Assembly (NCBI GenBank): GCA_021159825.1
Contig: JAGHDR010000146.1
Location: 1-6,126 of the forward strand
Direction of reading: 5' to 3'
Source of the DNA: Deltaproteobacteria bacterium
Lineage (GTDB): Bacteria > Desulfobacterota > DSM-4660 > Desulfatiglandales > Desulfatiglandaceae
Length of the DNA stretch: 6,126 nucleotides
The notes under the pieces are model-generated. The model worked only from the letters and a program-made list of their open reading frames with translations. It searched no databases and was not told the DNA's origin. Shown piece after piece: positions 1 to 6,126 of the stretch. Both the position numbers and the translations under genes were made by a program. The first letter of the stretch is position 1. Every line of letters begins with the position of its first letter.

Positions 1-428
1 CAACTCAACCATAAGTGAAAGGGCCAAAAACATCCAGTGAATAATGCACTCCCCCAAATCCGTTATAATCAGAAGAAATTCATCATCTTGAAACCGATAC
101 AGGTATGCATCATCTATAGCACCCCCTGTTTCGGTGGAAATGAGGGTGTACTGAGCGCCCACGTTCTGCCCACATTTAGAATAAAGGGCAAGGGCAGCCG
201 CATTGTTGGTGAGAACATGTTGAAGGAAGGCCAAAGCGTCTTTTCCCCGGACCAGGAAACGGCCCATGTGGCTCACGTCAAACAGGCCCGCCCCTCGGCG
301 GGTGTTCAGATGCTCCCGGATGATGCCGTCCGGGTACATGAGGGGCATCTCCCAGCCGCCGAATTCAACCATCTTGGCTTCAGGGCCAGGTGTTGCTCGT
401 AAAAAGGGGTTCTGAGAGGTTCGCTCAT
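1..428 (-). CDS. gcvT: Glycine cleavage T-protein (aminomethyltransferase) family, 5' part only, one frameshift
   Basis: T-protein transfers the methylene group of the aminomethyl-lipoyl H-protein to tetrahydrofolate in cytoplasmic glycine cleavage. Reading leftward from the ATG at 428-426, the N-terminus is MSEPLRTPFYEQHLAL, the usual TPLYEQH-type start. One base is then missing near 380. The next frame continues AKMVEFGGWEMP, REHLNTRRGAGLFDVSHMG and, near residues 101-107, TGGAIDD, which holds the Asp that aligns with the catalytic Asp of E. coli GcvT. About six extra residues precede that motif. AGGAG at 437-441 lies 8 nt before the ATG. The conserved N-A-x-N-R-x-K-D stretch expected next is not recognisable at about 30-66, so there may be a second lesion or real divergence. 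The frame is open to the window edge, so roughly two thirds of the usual ~370 residues are outside. Family assignment is strong; whether it serves glycine cleavage or is a T-protein-like paralogue cannot be told. Confidence 0.85.
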
Positions 429-466
429 GGGTTTGACTCCTGGAAATTGTTAAAGAGAGCATGGAG

Positions 467-495
467 ATGATACAATGCTTCACGAAAACTTACAA
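467..495 (-). promoter_or_regulatory. Candidate sigma-70-like promoter for the gcvT-like gene
   Basis: On the minus strand TTGTAA (495-490) and TATCAT (472-467) are separated by 17 nt, matching the -35 and -10 consensus at 4/6 and 5/6 positions. The predicted start near 460 would leave a leader of about 30 nt containing the AGGAG at 437-441. Found by eye only. Confidence 0.4.
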
Positions 496-500
496 GCAGC

Positions 501-547
501 AAGGACCCGTAAGGACGTGAATTGTCTTGACTTGAAAATGGGTCCTT
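501..547. repeat. Perfect 8-bp inverted repeat with an additional half-site; possible operator
   Basis: AAGGACCC at 501-508 is the exact reverse complement of GGGTCCTT at 540-547, with a 31-nt spacer. A further AAGGAC lies at 511-516, ten bases after the first and therefore on roughly the same helix face. The repeat sits between the candidate divergent promoters and spans the -35 region of the plus-strand one, the usual place for an operator controlling divergent genes. No known regulator motif was recognised. Confidence 0.4.
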
Positions 548-558
548 TACTATATAAT
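527..558 (+). promoter_or_regulatory. Candidate promoter for the acyl-CoA degradation operon
   Basis: TTGACT (527-532) is followed by the AT-rich block TATATAATT (551-559). Spacing is 18 nt to TATATA (551-556) or 20 nt to the perfect TATAAT (553-558); TTGAAA (532-537) lies 15 nt before the latter. Transcription from here would give a leader of roughly 125-130 nt before the thiolase ATG. A weaker alternative is TTGCGC (610-615) with AATAAT (633-638), 17 nt apart. No riboswitch-like fold or Rho-independent terminator was seen in 429-692. Confidence 0.45.
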
Positions 559-649
559 TGGTGATCTGTTTTCAGGGAAGGTTTTGGATGTGAAGCAGGG
601 GCGGAAGATTTGCGCGGTTTATAACAAAGGATAATAATACGTCAAGAAT

Positions 650-666
650 GGCCGATTAAATTGGTC
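650..666. promoter_or_regulatory. Imperfect palindrome upstream of the thiolase gene
   Basis: GGCCGATT and AATTGGTC flank a central A, with 6 of 8 positions symmetric. The element ends 26 nt before the thiolase start codon. It has no loop, so a protein-binding site is more likely than an RNA hairpin. It may be chance. Confidence 0.2.
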
Positions 667-692
667 TGAGAAATGAAACAGGAGAGATAAGA

Positions 693-1976
693 ATGGGAGA
701 TGTGGTTGTTGTTTCGGGAAAGAGAACCCCTGTGGGTACATTCGGAAAGACGCTGAAATCGACACCGGTGGTAGAATTGGGGGCGCTGGTGCTGAAAGAA
801 ACCCTCAAAAATGTGCAGTTGAAGCCGGTAGCCACCGACAACCTGATGCAGTTTGAGCCCGACGCACTCAAAGGCCTTGGCATGATCGATCTTGAAAAAC
901 AAGCTTATGATTACGATGATGCTTTCGAGGCTGTTCAAGTGGATGAAGTCATCATGGGAAATGTGGTCGGTGCGGGCCAGGGGCAGAATGTGGCTCGCCA
1001 GGCCATGATCAAGGCAGGGATCACGAAGGAAACGAGTGCTTTCACGTTAAATAAGGTATGCGCTTCCGGAATGAAAGCCATTGCCCTGGGGGCCCAGTCC
1101 ATTGCTGCCGGCGAGGCGGAAGTGATTCTGGCGGGCGGCATGGAAAACATGAGCCTCATTCCCTACGCGTTGCCCGCAGCCCGCTGGGGCGCCCGCATGA
1201 ATAACGCTGATCTGGTGGATCTGATGGTCATGGATGGCCTGTTTGAAATTTTTTATGGATATCACATGGGGCTGACAGCGGAAAATATTGCGGAGAAATA
1301 CGGTATTTCCAGGGAAGAACAGGATGAACTCGGGGCCTTGAGCCACCAGCGAGCCATGAAAGCCATTGCAGACGGTCTTTTCAAGGACGAGATTGTTCCG
1401 GTGGTGATACCGCAACGGAAAAAAGATCCGCTGATTTTTGATACGGATGAGCGGCCCATGGACACCACCGTGGAAAAAATGGCCGGGCTCAGACCCGCCT
1501 TTAAAAAGGACGGCACTGTGACAGCGGGGAATGCGTCCGGAATCAACGATGCGGCAGCGGCGCTTCTGCTCATGTCGGATGAAAAGGCAAAAAGTCTCGG
1601 ATTGAAACCGCTCGTAAAAATACGAGCCTTTTCCTCTGCGGGGATGGACCCGGCCTATATGGGGCTTGGTCCCATACCGGCGGTAAGAAAACTGCTGAAA
1701 AAGGAAAACCTCACCATTAACGATTTTGGCACCATCGAGTTGAACGAAGCGTTTGCGTCTCAGGCCATCGCCTGCGTGCGGGAGCTGGGGTGCGACATGG
1801 AAAAAACCAATGTCCTTGGTAGCGGCATCTCCATCGGGCATCCCATCGGGTGTTCCGGTGCACGCATTACGTTAACGCTCATCGGTGAAATGATGCGAAA
1901 AGATGTTGAACTGGGCCTGGCTTCCCTTTGCATCGGTGGCGGGCAGGGTATGGCCATGATTCTGGAGGCGTGTTGA
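693..1976 (+). CDS. Thiolase (acetyl-CoA C-acetyltransferase type)
   Basis: A 427-residue thiolase that would cleave acetoacetyl-CoA, or a longer 3-ketoacyl-CoA, with CoA to release acetyl-CoA as the last step of beta-oxidation. The nucleophilic Cys is C123 in LNKVCASG. The NEAFA loop is at 351-355, the catalytic His is H383 in SIGHPIGCSG, and the acid/base Cys is C413 in SLCIGGGQG. HMGLTAEN (191-198) resembles the HMGxTAEN of acetoacetyl-CoA thiolases and favours short substrates. The protein is about 35 residues longer than the usual ~392, because an acidic segment at roughly 45-80 separates the N-terminal helix from VDEVIMGNV. AGGAG at 680-684 lies 8 nt before the ATG. It is the first gene of the operon, 36 nt before the hydratase. 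The opposite, biosynthetic direction cannot be excluded from sequence. Confidence 0.95.
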   Translation: MGDVVVVSGKRTPVGTFGKTLKSTPVVELGALVLKETLKNVQLKPVATDNLMQFEPDALKGLGMIDLEKQAYDYDDAFEAVQVDEVIMGNVVGAGQGQNVARQAMIKAGITKETSAFTLNKVCASGMKAIALGAQSIAAGEAEVILAGGMENMSLIPYALPAARWGARMNNADLVDLMVMDGLFEIFYGYHMGLTAENIAEKYGISREEQDELGALSHQRAMKAIADGLFKDEIVPVVIPQRKKDPLIFDTDERPMDTTVEKMAGLRPAFKKDGTVTAGNASGINDAAAALLLMSDEKAKSLGLKPLVKIRAFSSAGMDPAYMGLGPIPAVRKLLKKENLTINDFGTIELNEAFASQAIACVRELGCDMEKTNVLGSGISIGHPIGCSGARITLTLIGEMMRKDVELGLASLCIGGGQGMAMILEAC

Positions 1977-2012
1977 TTTTGTCTAAATCTCAATTTTACG
2001 GGGGCGGAAATA

Positions 2013-2801
2013 ATGTCATTTGAAAATATTATTTTTGAAGAAGTTGGGAATATAGCGGTCATCAAATTTAACCGGCCCAAGGCTTTGAATGCCATCAATC
2101 CTGATGTGTTGGCTGAGATGGGTGAAGCTCTGAACAAAATCGAGGCCGATGGAGTCGTTAAGGTCCTGGTGCTGACCGGTAATGACGATAGAGCATTTAT
2201 CGCGGGCGCGGATATTACCCATATGGCCGGTTTTTCGCCACTGCAGGGCCGGGAGTTTTCACTGGAAGGCCAGCAGTTTATGTTTCGCCTGGAAAGCCTT
2301 TCAATACCGGTCATTGCCTGTGTTAATGGGTTTGCCCTGGGAGGTGGAACGGAAACGGCCATGGCGTGCGATTTTATCTATGCTTCTGAAAAAGCCAAGT
2401 TTGGTCAGCCGGAAATCAACCTCGGGATAATGCCTGGATTCGGCGGAACCCAGCGTTTATCCCGTCTGGTGGGTAAAGCAATGGCCAAAGAACTTTGCAT
2501 GACCGGTGTGGTTATCGGCGCGCAGGAAGCCAAAGAGATCGGCCTGGTCAACAAGGTGTTTCCTGCGGATACCCTGTGGGAGGAAACCATGAAAACCGCC
2601 GGACTATTGGCAAGCAAGGGCAGGGTGTCCATGAAGGCCATTAAAAACTGCATTGATCGCGGTTTTGACGTGGATCTTCACAGCGCTCACTTTATGGAAG
2701 CGGATGCTTTTGCTCTGTGCATATCGAGCCCGGACGGAAAAGAAGGGATGACGGCATTTTTGGAGAAACGGAAACCCGAATTTAAGGGGGAATTGGTATA
2801 A
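2013..2801 (+). CDS. Enoyl-CoA hydratase (crotonase family)
   Basis: A cytoplasmic 262-residue enzyme of normal family length, expected to hydrate crotonyl-CoA or similar 2-enoyl-CoA to the (S)-3-hydroxyacyl-CoA. The oxyanion-hole segment is AFIAGADI (61-68), with the second element in ALGGGTE. Both catalytic glutamates of true hydratases are present: E114 in GGGTETAMACD and E134 in FGQPEINLG. That argues against crotonase-fold isomerases or hydrolases lacking one of them. Thr113 replaces the Cys or Asn more often seen before the first Glu. The C-terminus (FLEKRKPEFKG) is typical. A G-rich ribosome site (GGGGG about 11 nt upstream) serves the ATG. The stop is 2 nt from the next start, so expression with the dehydrogenase is probably coupled. 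Exact chain-length preference is unknown. Confidence 0.95.
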   Translation: MSFENIIFEEVGNIAVIKFNRPKALNAINPDVLAEMGEALNKIEADGVVKVLVLTGNDDRAFIAGADITHMAGFSPLQGREFSLEGQQFMFRLESLSIPVIACVNGFALGGGTETAMACDFIYASEKAKFGQPEINLGIMPGFGGTQRLSRLVGKAMAKELCMTGVVIGAQEAKEIGLVNKVFPADTLWEETMKTAGLLASKGRVSMKAIKNCIDRGFDVDLHSAHFMEADAFALCISSPDGKEGMTAFLEKRKPEFKGELV

Positions 2802-2803
2802 TC

Positions 2804-3949
2804 ATGGATTTCGCACTAACCGAAGAACAGCAGATGGTTCGAGAGATGGCGGCACGCTTTGCCGAGGCGGAGATTCGGCCCAAAGCAGCGGAATTGGATG
2901 AAACTCACTCCCATCCGGCGGATATTGTTAAGCAATTGGGAGAGTTGAAGATGCTTGGCATTGCCGTACCGGAAGAGTACGGTGGCGGCGGTATGGATTA
3001 TGTGAGTTACGTTCTGGCCCTGATTGAAATATCGAAGGCGTGCGCGTCAACGGGGGTCATTATGAGTGTCAACAACTCCCTTTACTGTTTTCCGGTATAT
3101 GCTTATGGAACGGAGGCTCAGAAAAAGAAATATCTCAATCCCTGTGCCTCCGGAGAATACCTGGGGTGCTATGGCCTCACAGAGGCCGGGGCCGGCTCCG
3201 ACCCTGCGGGTATGAGGACCACCGCCGTCAAAGACGGTGACGAATGGGTCGTGAACGGGGAGAAAAAATTTATCACCAATGGCAATGTGGCTCGATACGC
3301 CGTCATCGCGGCTGTAACGGACAAAGAAAAAGGGTACAGGGGGATCAGCACCTTCGTGGTGGATCGGGAAAACACCCCCGGCTTCAAGGTGGGGCGCCTG
3401 GAAGAGAAGATGGGTATCCTGGCTTCGGGGACCGCGGAACTGATTTTTGAAGATGCGAGGCTGCCCGCTGATGCCTTGCTGGGACAAGAAGGGGAAGGGT
3501 TTAAGCAGATGCTGACGACCCTGGACGGCGGGCGCATCGGCATCGCTTCCCAGGCGATTGGTATTGGTCGGTCGGTTCTGGAAGACGCGGTGGAGTATGC
3601 CAAGACCCGGGAGCAGTTTGGGAAACCCATCAGCGCGTTTCAAGCCATCCAGTGGAAAATGGCGGATATGGCCACGGAACTGGATGCGGCGGAACTGCTG
3701 ACGCTTCGGGCGGCCTGGTTGGAGAGCCATAAGAAACCCTATGAGAAAGAAGCGGCTATGGCCAAAATGTACGCCTCGGATGCAGCCATGAGGGCGTCTG
3801 TGGAAGGGGTTCAGATTCTGGGAGGTTACGGGTACAGCAAGGAATACCCCATGGAGCGCCACATGCGTGATGCCAAGATATGCCAGATCTATGAGGGCAC
3901 CAATGAGATCATGCGTTTGGTGGTGGCGAAGAACCTCATCAAGGGTTGA
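2804..3949 (+). CDS. Short-chain-type acyl-CoA dehydrogenase
   Basis: A 381-residue FAD enzyme that oxidises an acyl-CoA to the trans-2-enoyl-CoA, passing electrons to electron-transferring flavoprotein (not encoded here). Visible in order are the N-terminal helical domain, the signature YGLTEAGAGSD (123-133), WVVNGEKKFITNG (148-160), the FAD-contacting TREQFGKPI (268-276), GGYGYSKEYPMERHMRDAKI (340-359), and the catalytic base E364 in IYEGTNEI. Glu at this C-terminal position is the arrangement of butyryl-CoA and other short- or medium-chain dehydrogenases. It argues against isovaleryl-type enzymes, which carry the base elsewhere. The gene starts 2 nt after the hydratase stop; a GGGGG tract about 13 nt upstream is a weak ribosome site, so translational coupling is likely. 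In this operon butyryl-CoA is the most likely substrate, by inference; isobutyryl-CoA or 2-methylacyl-CoA are alternatives. Confidence 0.95.
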   Translation: MDFALTEEQQMVREMAARFAEAEIRPKAAELDETHSHPADIVKQLGELKMLGIAVPEEYGGGGMDYVSYVLALIEISKACASTGVIMSVNNSLYCFPVYAYGTEAQKKKYLNPCASGEYLGCYGLTEAGAGSDPAGMRTTAVKDGDEWVVNGEKKFITNGNVARYAVIAAVTDKEKGYRGISTFVVDRENTPGFKVGRLEEKMGILASGTAELIFEDARLPADALLGQEGEGFKQMLTTLDGGRIGIASQAIGIGRSVLEDAVEYAKTREQFGKPISAFQAIQWKMADMATELDAAELLTLRAAWLESHKKPYEKEAAMAKMYASDAAMRASVEGVQILGGYGYSKEYPMERHMRDAKICQIYEGTNEIMRLVVAKNLIKG

Positions 3950-3959
3950 TTTTTTCAAA

Positions 3960-3965
3960 AGGAGG
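3960..3965 (+). promoter_or_regulatory. Strong Shine-Dalgarno that fixes the mutase start at 3971
   Basis: AGGAGG lies 5 nt before the ATG at 3971-3973, the best ribosome site in the window. The protein read from it begins MALTFNPKIFQDIEEKYNAW, the N-terminal extension usual for this mutase family. The downstream GTG at 4027, which opens the next frame, has no comparable site, so it is not the real start. Confidence 0.75.
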
Positions 3966-3970
3966 CATCT

Positions 3971-5269
3971 ATGGCCTTGACCTTTAATCCTAAGATTTTT
4001 CAAGATATTGAAGAAAAGTACAACGCGTGGAAAAAAAACTGAATCGGGTTTTTTCCGCCAGACCGGCACGGTTGGACCGATTTTCCACGGTTTCAGATTG
4101 GGAAATCAATAATGTGTATACCCCCGCCGACCTGAAAGACCAGGATTTTGACAGCGATATCGGATTTCCAGGGGATTACCCCTTCACACGGGGGGTGCAG
4201 CCCTCCATGTATCGGGGCCGCCTCTGGACCATGCGCATGTTCGCGGGCCTGGGCAGTGCCGAGGACACAAACCAGCGCTTTCATCACCTGGTCCGCCAAG
4301 GGCAAACCGGTCTTTCAACCGCCTTTGACATGCCTACCCTGATGGGCTACGACTCGGATTCCCCAAAGGCCAGGGGAGAATGCGGCAAATGCGGCGTGGC
4401 CATCGACACGCTAAAAGACATGGAAGACCTGTTTGCGGGGCTTCCCATCGATCAGATCACCACCTCCATGACCATCAACCCGCCCGCCGCCGTCATGTGG
4501 GCCATGTATATCGCCATGGCGGAAAACCGCGGGATCGATCAAAAGATCCTTGGCGGTACCATTCAAAATGACATGCTGAAGGAATTTGTTGCTCAGAAAA
4601 CCTTCATGTGTCCCCCCGAACCGTCTGTTCGCATTGTGGCGGATACGGTGGAATTCGGGACCCGTCAGGTGCCGAGATGGAACACCATCAGCATCAGCGG
4701 TGCTGTCCATACCCACCGAGGAGGCCGCCACCATCGCGCTCCGGACCCAGCAGATTATCGCGGAAGAATCGGGTGTGGCCAATAGCATTGACCCGCTCGG
4801 GGGGTCTTATTTGGTGGAATCCCTCACCAACCGGATGGAAGAGGAGGCCTTTGAAATCATCCGGAAGATTGACGACATGGGGGGGATGCTGGCCGCCATC
4901 GAGCGGAATTACCCACAATTGGCGATCGCCGATGCGGCCTATCACTATCAAAAGCAGATCGACGATTGTGAAAAGACCGTGGTTGGGGTGAACAAGTACA
5001 CCATCGAGGAAGAAGACATCCCCGTGGAGGTGCTGGAAATCGACGAGGAATTGGAGGAGCTGCAGATTGAAAAAACCAACCGGGTCAAAGAGAGCCGCGA
5101 CGGCCGGGCCGTGGTCCGATATCTTGAAAGAGTAGGGGAGGCCTGTTCGGGGACTGAAAATGTAATGGAACATCTTATCGATGCGGTCAAAGCCGGCGCC
5201 ACGCTTCAGGAAGTCTGCGATGTTTTCAGGGATGTTTTTGGTCCTTACCGGGATCCGGGAATTTATTAA
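3971..5269 (+). pseudogene. Adenosylcobalamin-dependent acyl-CoA mutase large subunit (methylmalonyl-CoA mutase family, isobutyryl-CoA type), broken
   Basis: Large, substrate-binding subunit of a two-component B12 mutase that rearranges the carbon skeleton of an acyl-CoA. The frame runs from ATG 3971 to an 8-A tract (4031-4038), where one A appears missing. It resumes as KLNRVFSARP and continues through YPFTRGVQPSMYRGRLWTMR, GQTGLSTAFDMPTLMGYDSD and GGTIQNDMLKEF to PRWNTISISG (ending 4701). Then about 130 residues are absent, including the YHIREAG and HTQTAG regions. A different frame picks up at 4703 with LSIPTEEAATIALRTQQ, then DPLGGSY, VVGVNKY and the end of the subunit. Repaired length is about 432 residues against roughly 550-565 expected. 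Phe91 and Gln209 (repaired numbering) occupy the Tyr89 and Arg207 positions of Propionibacterium methylmalonyl-CoA mutase; Phe/Gln is the isobutyryl-CoA mutase pair. As written the protein could not be active. Sequencing or assembly error is a serious alternative to true decay. Confidence 0.85.
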
Positions 5270-5293
5270 AACTGTGGTCACAATGAGGAAATT

Positions 5294-5702
5294 ATGAAAC
5301 GCGAACGAAAAATCAGAGTGATGGTTGCCAAGCCCGGATTGGACGGGCATGACCGGGGAGCGAGAATCATTGCGCGGGCTTATCGCGATGCAGGGTTTGA
5401 GGTGGTGTATACGGGACTTCACCAGACGCCTGAAGAGATCGTGGAGGCGGCGATCCAGGAAGATGTGGATATGGTGGGGTTGTCCAGTCTGGCCGGTGCC
5501 CACAAATATCTGTTCCAAGCGGTTTTGGATCTTCTGCGGGAAAAGGGCGCCGGTGATATCGTGGTGTGCGGCGGCGGTATTATTCCCGATGACGATATTG
5601 CACAACTCAAAGCGGGCGGGGTCAAGGAGATATTTACATCGGGGAGCAACCCTGGATGAAATTGTTACTTGGGTGCGGGAAAACGTGACGCCGAGACGAT
5701 AA
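5294..5702 (+). CDS. B12-binding small subunit of the acyl-CoA mutase, one frameshift near the 3' end
   Basis: Cobalamin-binding partner of the preceding large subunit, with a flavodoxin-like Rossmann fold. The base-off/His-on motif DxHxxG is DGHDRG (17-22), with H19 as the cobalt ligand. SxL is SSL (64-66), and the glycine patch is [11 protein letters not shown] (91-101). The frame from ATG 5294 stops early at 5659 because the run GGGG at 5641-5644 has one G too many. With one G removed the end becomes [21 protein letters not shown], stopping at 5702 with 135 residues, the normal length and C-terminus. GAGG at 5285-5288 serves the ATG. The gene is 24 nt after the large subunit and 10 nt before the GTPase. 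Domain identity is certain; whether the frameshift is real is doubtful. The domain alone does not distinguish methylmalonyl- from isobutyryl-CoA mutases. Confidence 0.9.
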
Positions 5703-5712
5703 GGGGCGGGCT

Positions 5713-6126
5713 ATGAATGATTTGGTTGAAAAGGTGACGAACGGCGATGTGCGGGCGGTGGCCCGCCTTATTCGCGATGTGGACGATGGTATGCCTGAGG
5801 TGCGGGATGTCTTAAAGGCCCTTTATCCCCATACGGGAAGGGCTTACGTCATTGGTATTACCGGCGCCCCGGGTGTGGGAAAGAGCACGCTTGTGGACCA
5901 GATGGTGGCCCATTTGAGAAAGCGGGGGAAAACTGTGGGGGTTCTGGCGGTGGATCCCACCAGCCCCTTCAGCGGGGGGGCGATTCTGGGGGATCGGATC
6001 CGCATGCAGCGGCACAGCCTCGATCCGGAGGTCTTCATCCGATCCCTTGCCACCCGGGGTCACTTCGGCGGGTTGACCCAGTCCACTCGAAGCGCCATCG
6101 ACATTTTGGATGCCATGGGAAAAGAC
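5713..6126 (+). CDS. meaB: MeaB/ArgK-family GTPase, mutase chaperone (3' incomplete)
   Basis: G-protein of the SIMIBI class that gates adenosylcobalamin loading and protects or reactivates B12 acyl-CoA mutases. The 138 residues present include the P-loop GAPGVGKST (51-59), the MeaB/ArgK hallmark DPTSPFSGGAILGDRIRM (81-98), and FIRSLATRGHFGGL (108-121), followed by the start of the DAMGKD region. The family usually has about 310-330 residues, so rather more than half lies beyond the right edge. AAGGGG at 5701-5706 overlaps the end of the small-subunit gene and is the ribosome site, 6 nt before the ATG. Its adjacency to the mutase subunits supports a mutase-chaperone role rather than the old arginine-transport annotation. 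Here it is a separate gene, not fused to the mutase as in IcmF. No defect is seen in the part present. Confidence 0.95.
   Translation, partial: MNDLVEKVTNGDVRAVARLIRDVDDGMPEVRDVLKALYPHTGRAYVIGITGAPGVGKSTLVDQMVAHLRKRGKTVGVLAVDPTSPFSGGAILGDRIRMQRHSLDPEVFIRSLATRGHFGGLTQSTRSAIDILDAMGKD

Noticed and set aside
37..402. Plus-strand open frame of 121 codons at the left end
   Set aside because: It is antisense to the gcvT-like gene, whose minus-strand translation has clear T-protein motifs; the plus-strand product resembles nothing.
429..692. Glycine riboswitch upstream of the gcvT-like gene or in the thiolase leader
   Set aside because: No tandem aptamer-like conserved core was seen on either strand, and the predicted gcvT leader of about 30 nt is too short.
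1047..1841. Minus-strand open frame (264 codons) opposite the thiolase
   Set aside because: Antisense to a thiolase with all catalytic motifs intact; no domain recognised.
1977..2012. Terminator between thiolase and hydratase
   Set aside because: There is a short T-rich stretch but no stem before it; the 36-nt gap fits a continuous operon.
3047..4069. Long minus-strand open frame (340 codons) opposite the acyl-CoA dehydrogenase
   Set aside because: It is the complement of a fully conserved dehydrogenase gene, has no recognisable domain or ribosome site, and is a by-product of GC-rich codon use.
4027..4785. A separate short mutase gene starting at GTG 4027
   Set aside because: The N-terminus belongs to the ATG at 3971 behind a strong Shine-Dalgarno, and the last ~27 codons (after SISG) are out-of-frame translation past the deletion junction.
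4694..5605. Minus-strand open frame (303 codons) opposite the mutase genes
   Set aside because: It overlaps both mutase subunits in antisense, and its Pro/His-rich translation is typical of shadow frames.

Overview
The window carries most of an anaerobic-style acyl-CoA degradation operon on the plus strand (693 to the right edge), plus the 5' end of a divergent glycine-cleavage T-protein gene on the minus strand (428 down to the left edge). GC-rich genes, tight spacing, clear Shine-Dalgarno sites, a two-subunit B12 mutase with MeaB next to it, and the style of the proteins suggest a Desulfobacterota (former Deltaproteobacteria) sulfate reducer or syntroph. That assignment is inferred from protein style only.

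Layout: gcvT-like 5' end (minus, 1-428, frameshifted near its start); divergent regulatory region (429-692) with promoter-like sequences in both directions and an inverted repeat; thiolase (693-1976); enoyl-CoA hydratase (2013-2801); acyl-CoA dehydrogenase (2804-3949); adenosylcobalamin-dependent acyl-CoA mutase large subunit (3971-5269, broken); B12-binding small subunit (5294-5702, one frameshift); MeaB-type GTPase (5713 to edge, 3' incomplete). The plus-strand genes are 2 to 36 nt apart and look like one transcription unit.

The mutase belongs to the methylmalonyl-CoA mutase family. At the two positions that separate substrate classes it has Phe (codon 4240-4242) and Gln (codon 4594-4596), where methylmalonyl-CoA mutases have Tyr89 and Arg207. 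Phe/Gln is the isobutyryl-CoA mutase signature. Together with a short-chain-type acyl-CoA dehydrogenase, a crotonase and a thiolase, this suggests isobutyrate (or valine-derived isobutyryl-CoA) oxidation: isobutyryl-CoA to butyryl-CoA to crotonyl-CoA to 3-hydroxybutyryl-CoA to acetoacetyl-CoA to two acetyl-CoA. The 3-hydroxyacyl-CoA dehydrogenase, ETF and CoA-activating enzyme are not in the window.

The reading frame is damaged in three genes: one missing base in the gcvT-like gene, one missing A in an 8-A tract plus a deletion of about 130 codons in the mutase large subunit, and one extra G in the small subunit. The single-base events look like sequencing or assembly errors. The large deletion needs an independent check, because if real the mutase is dead.
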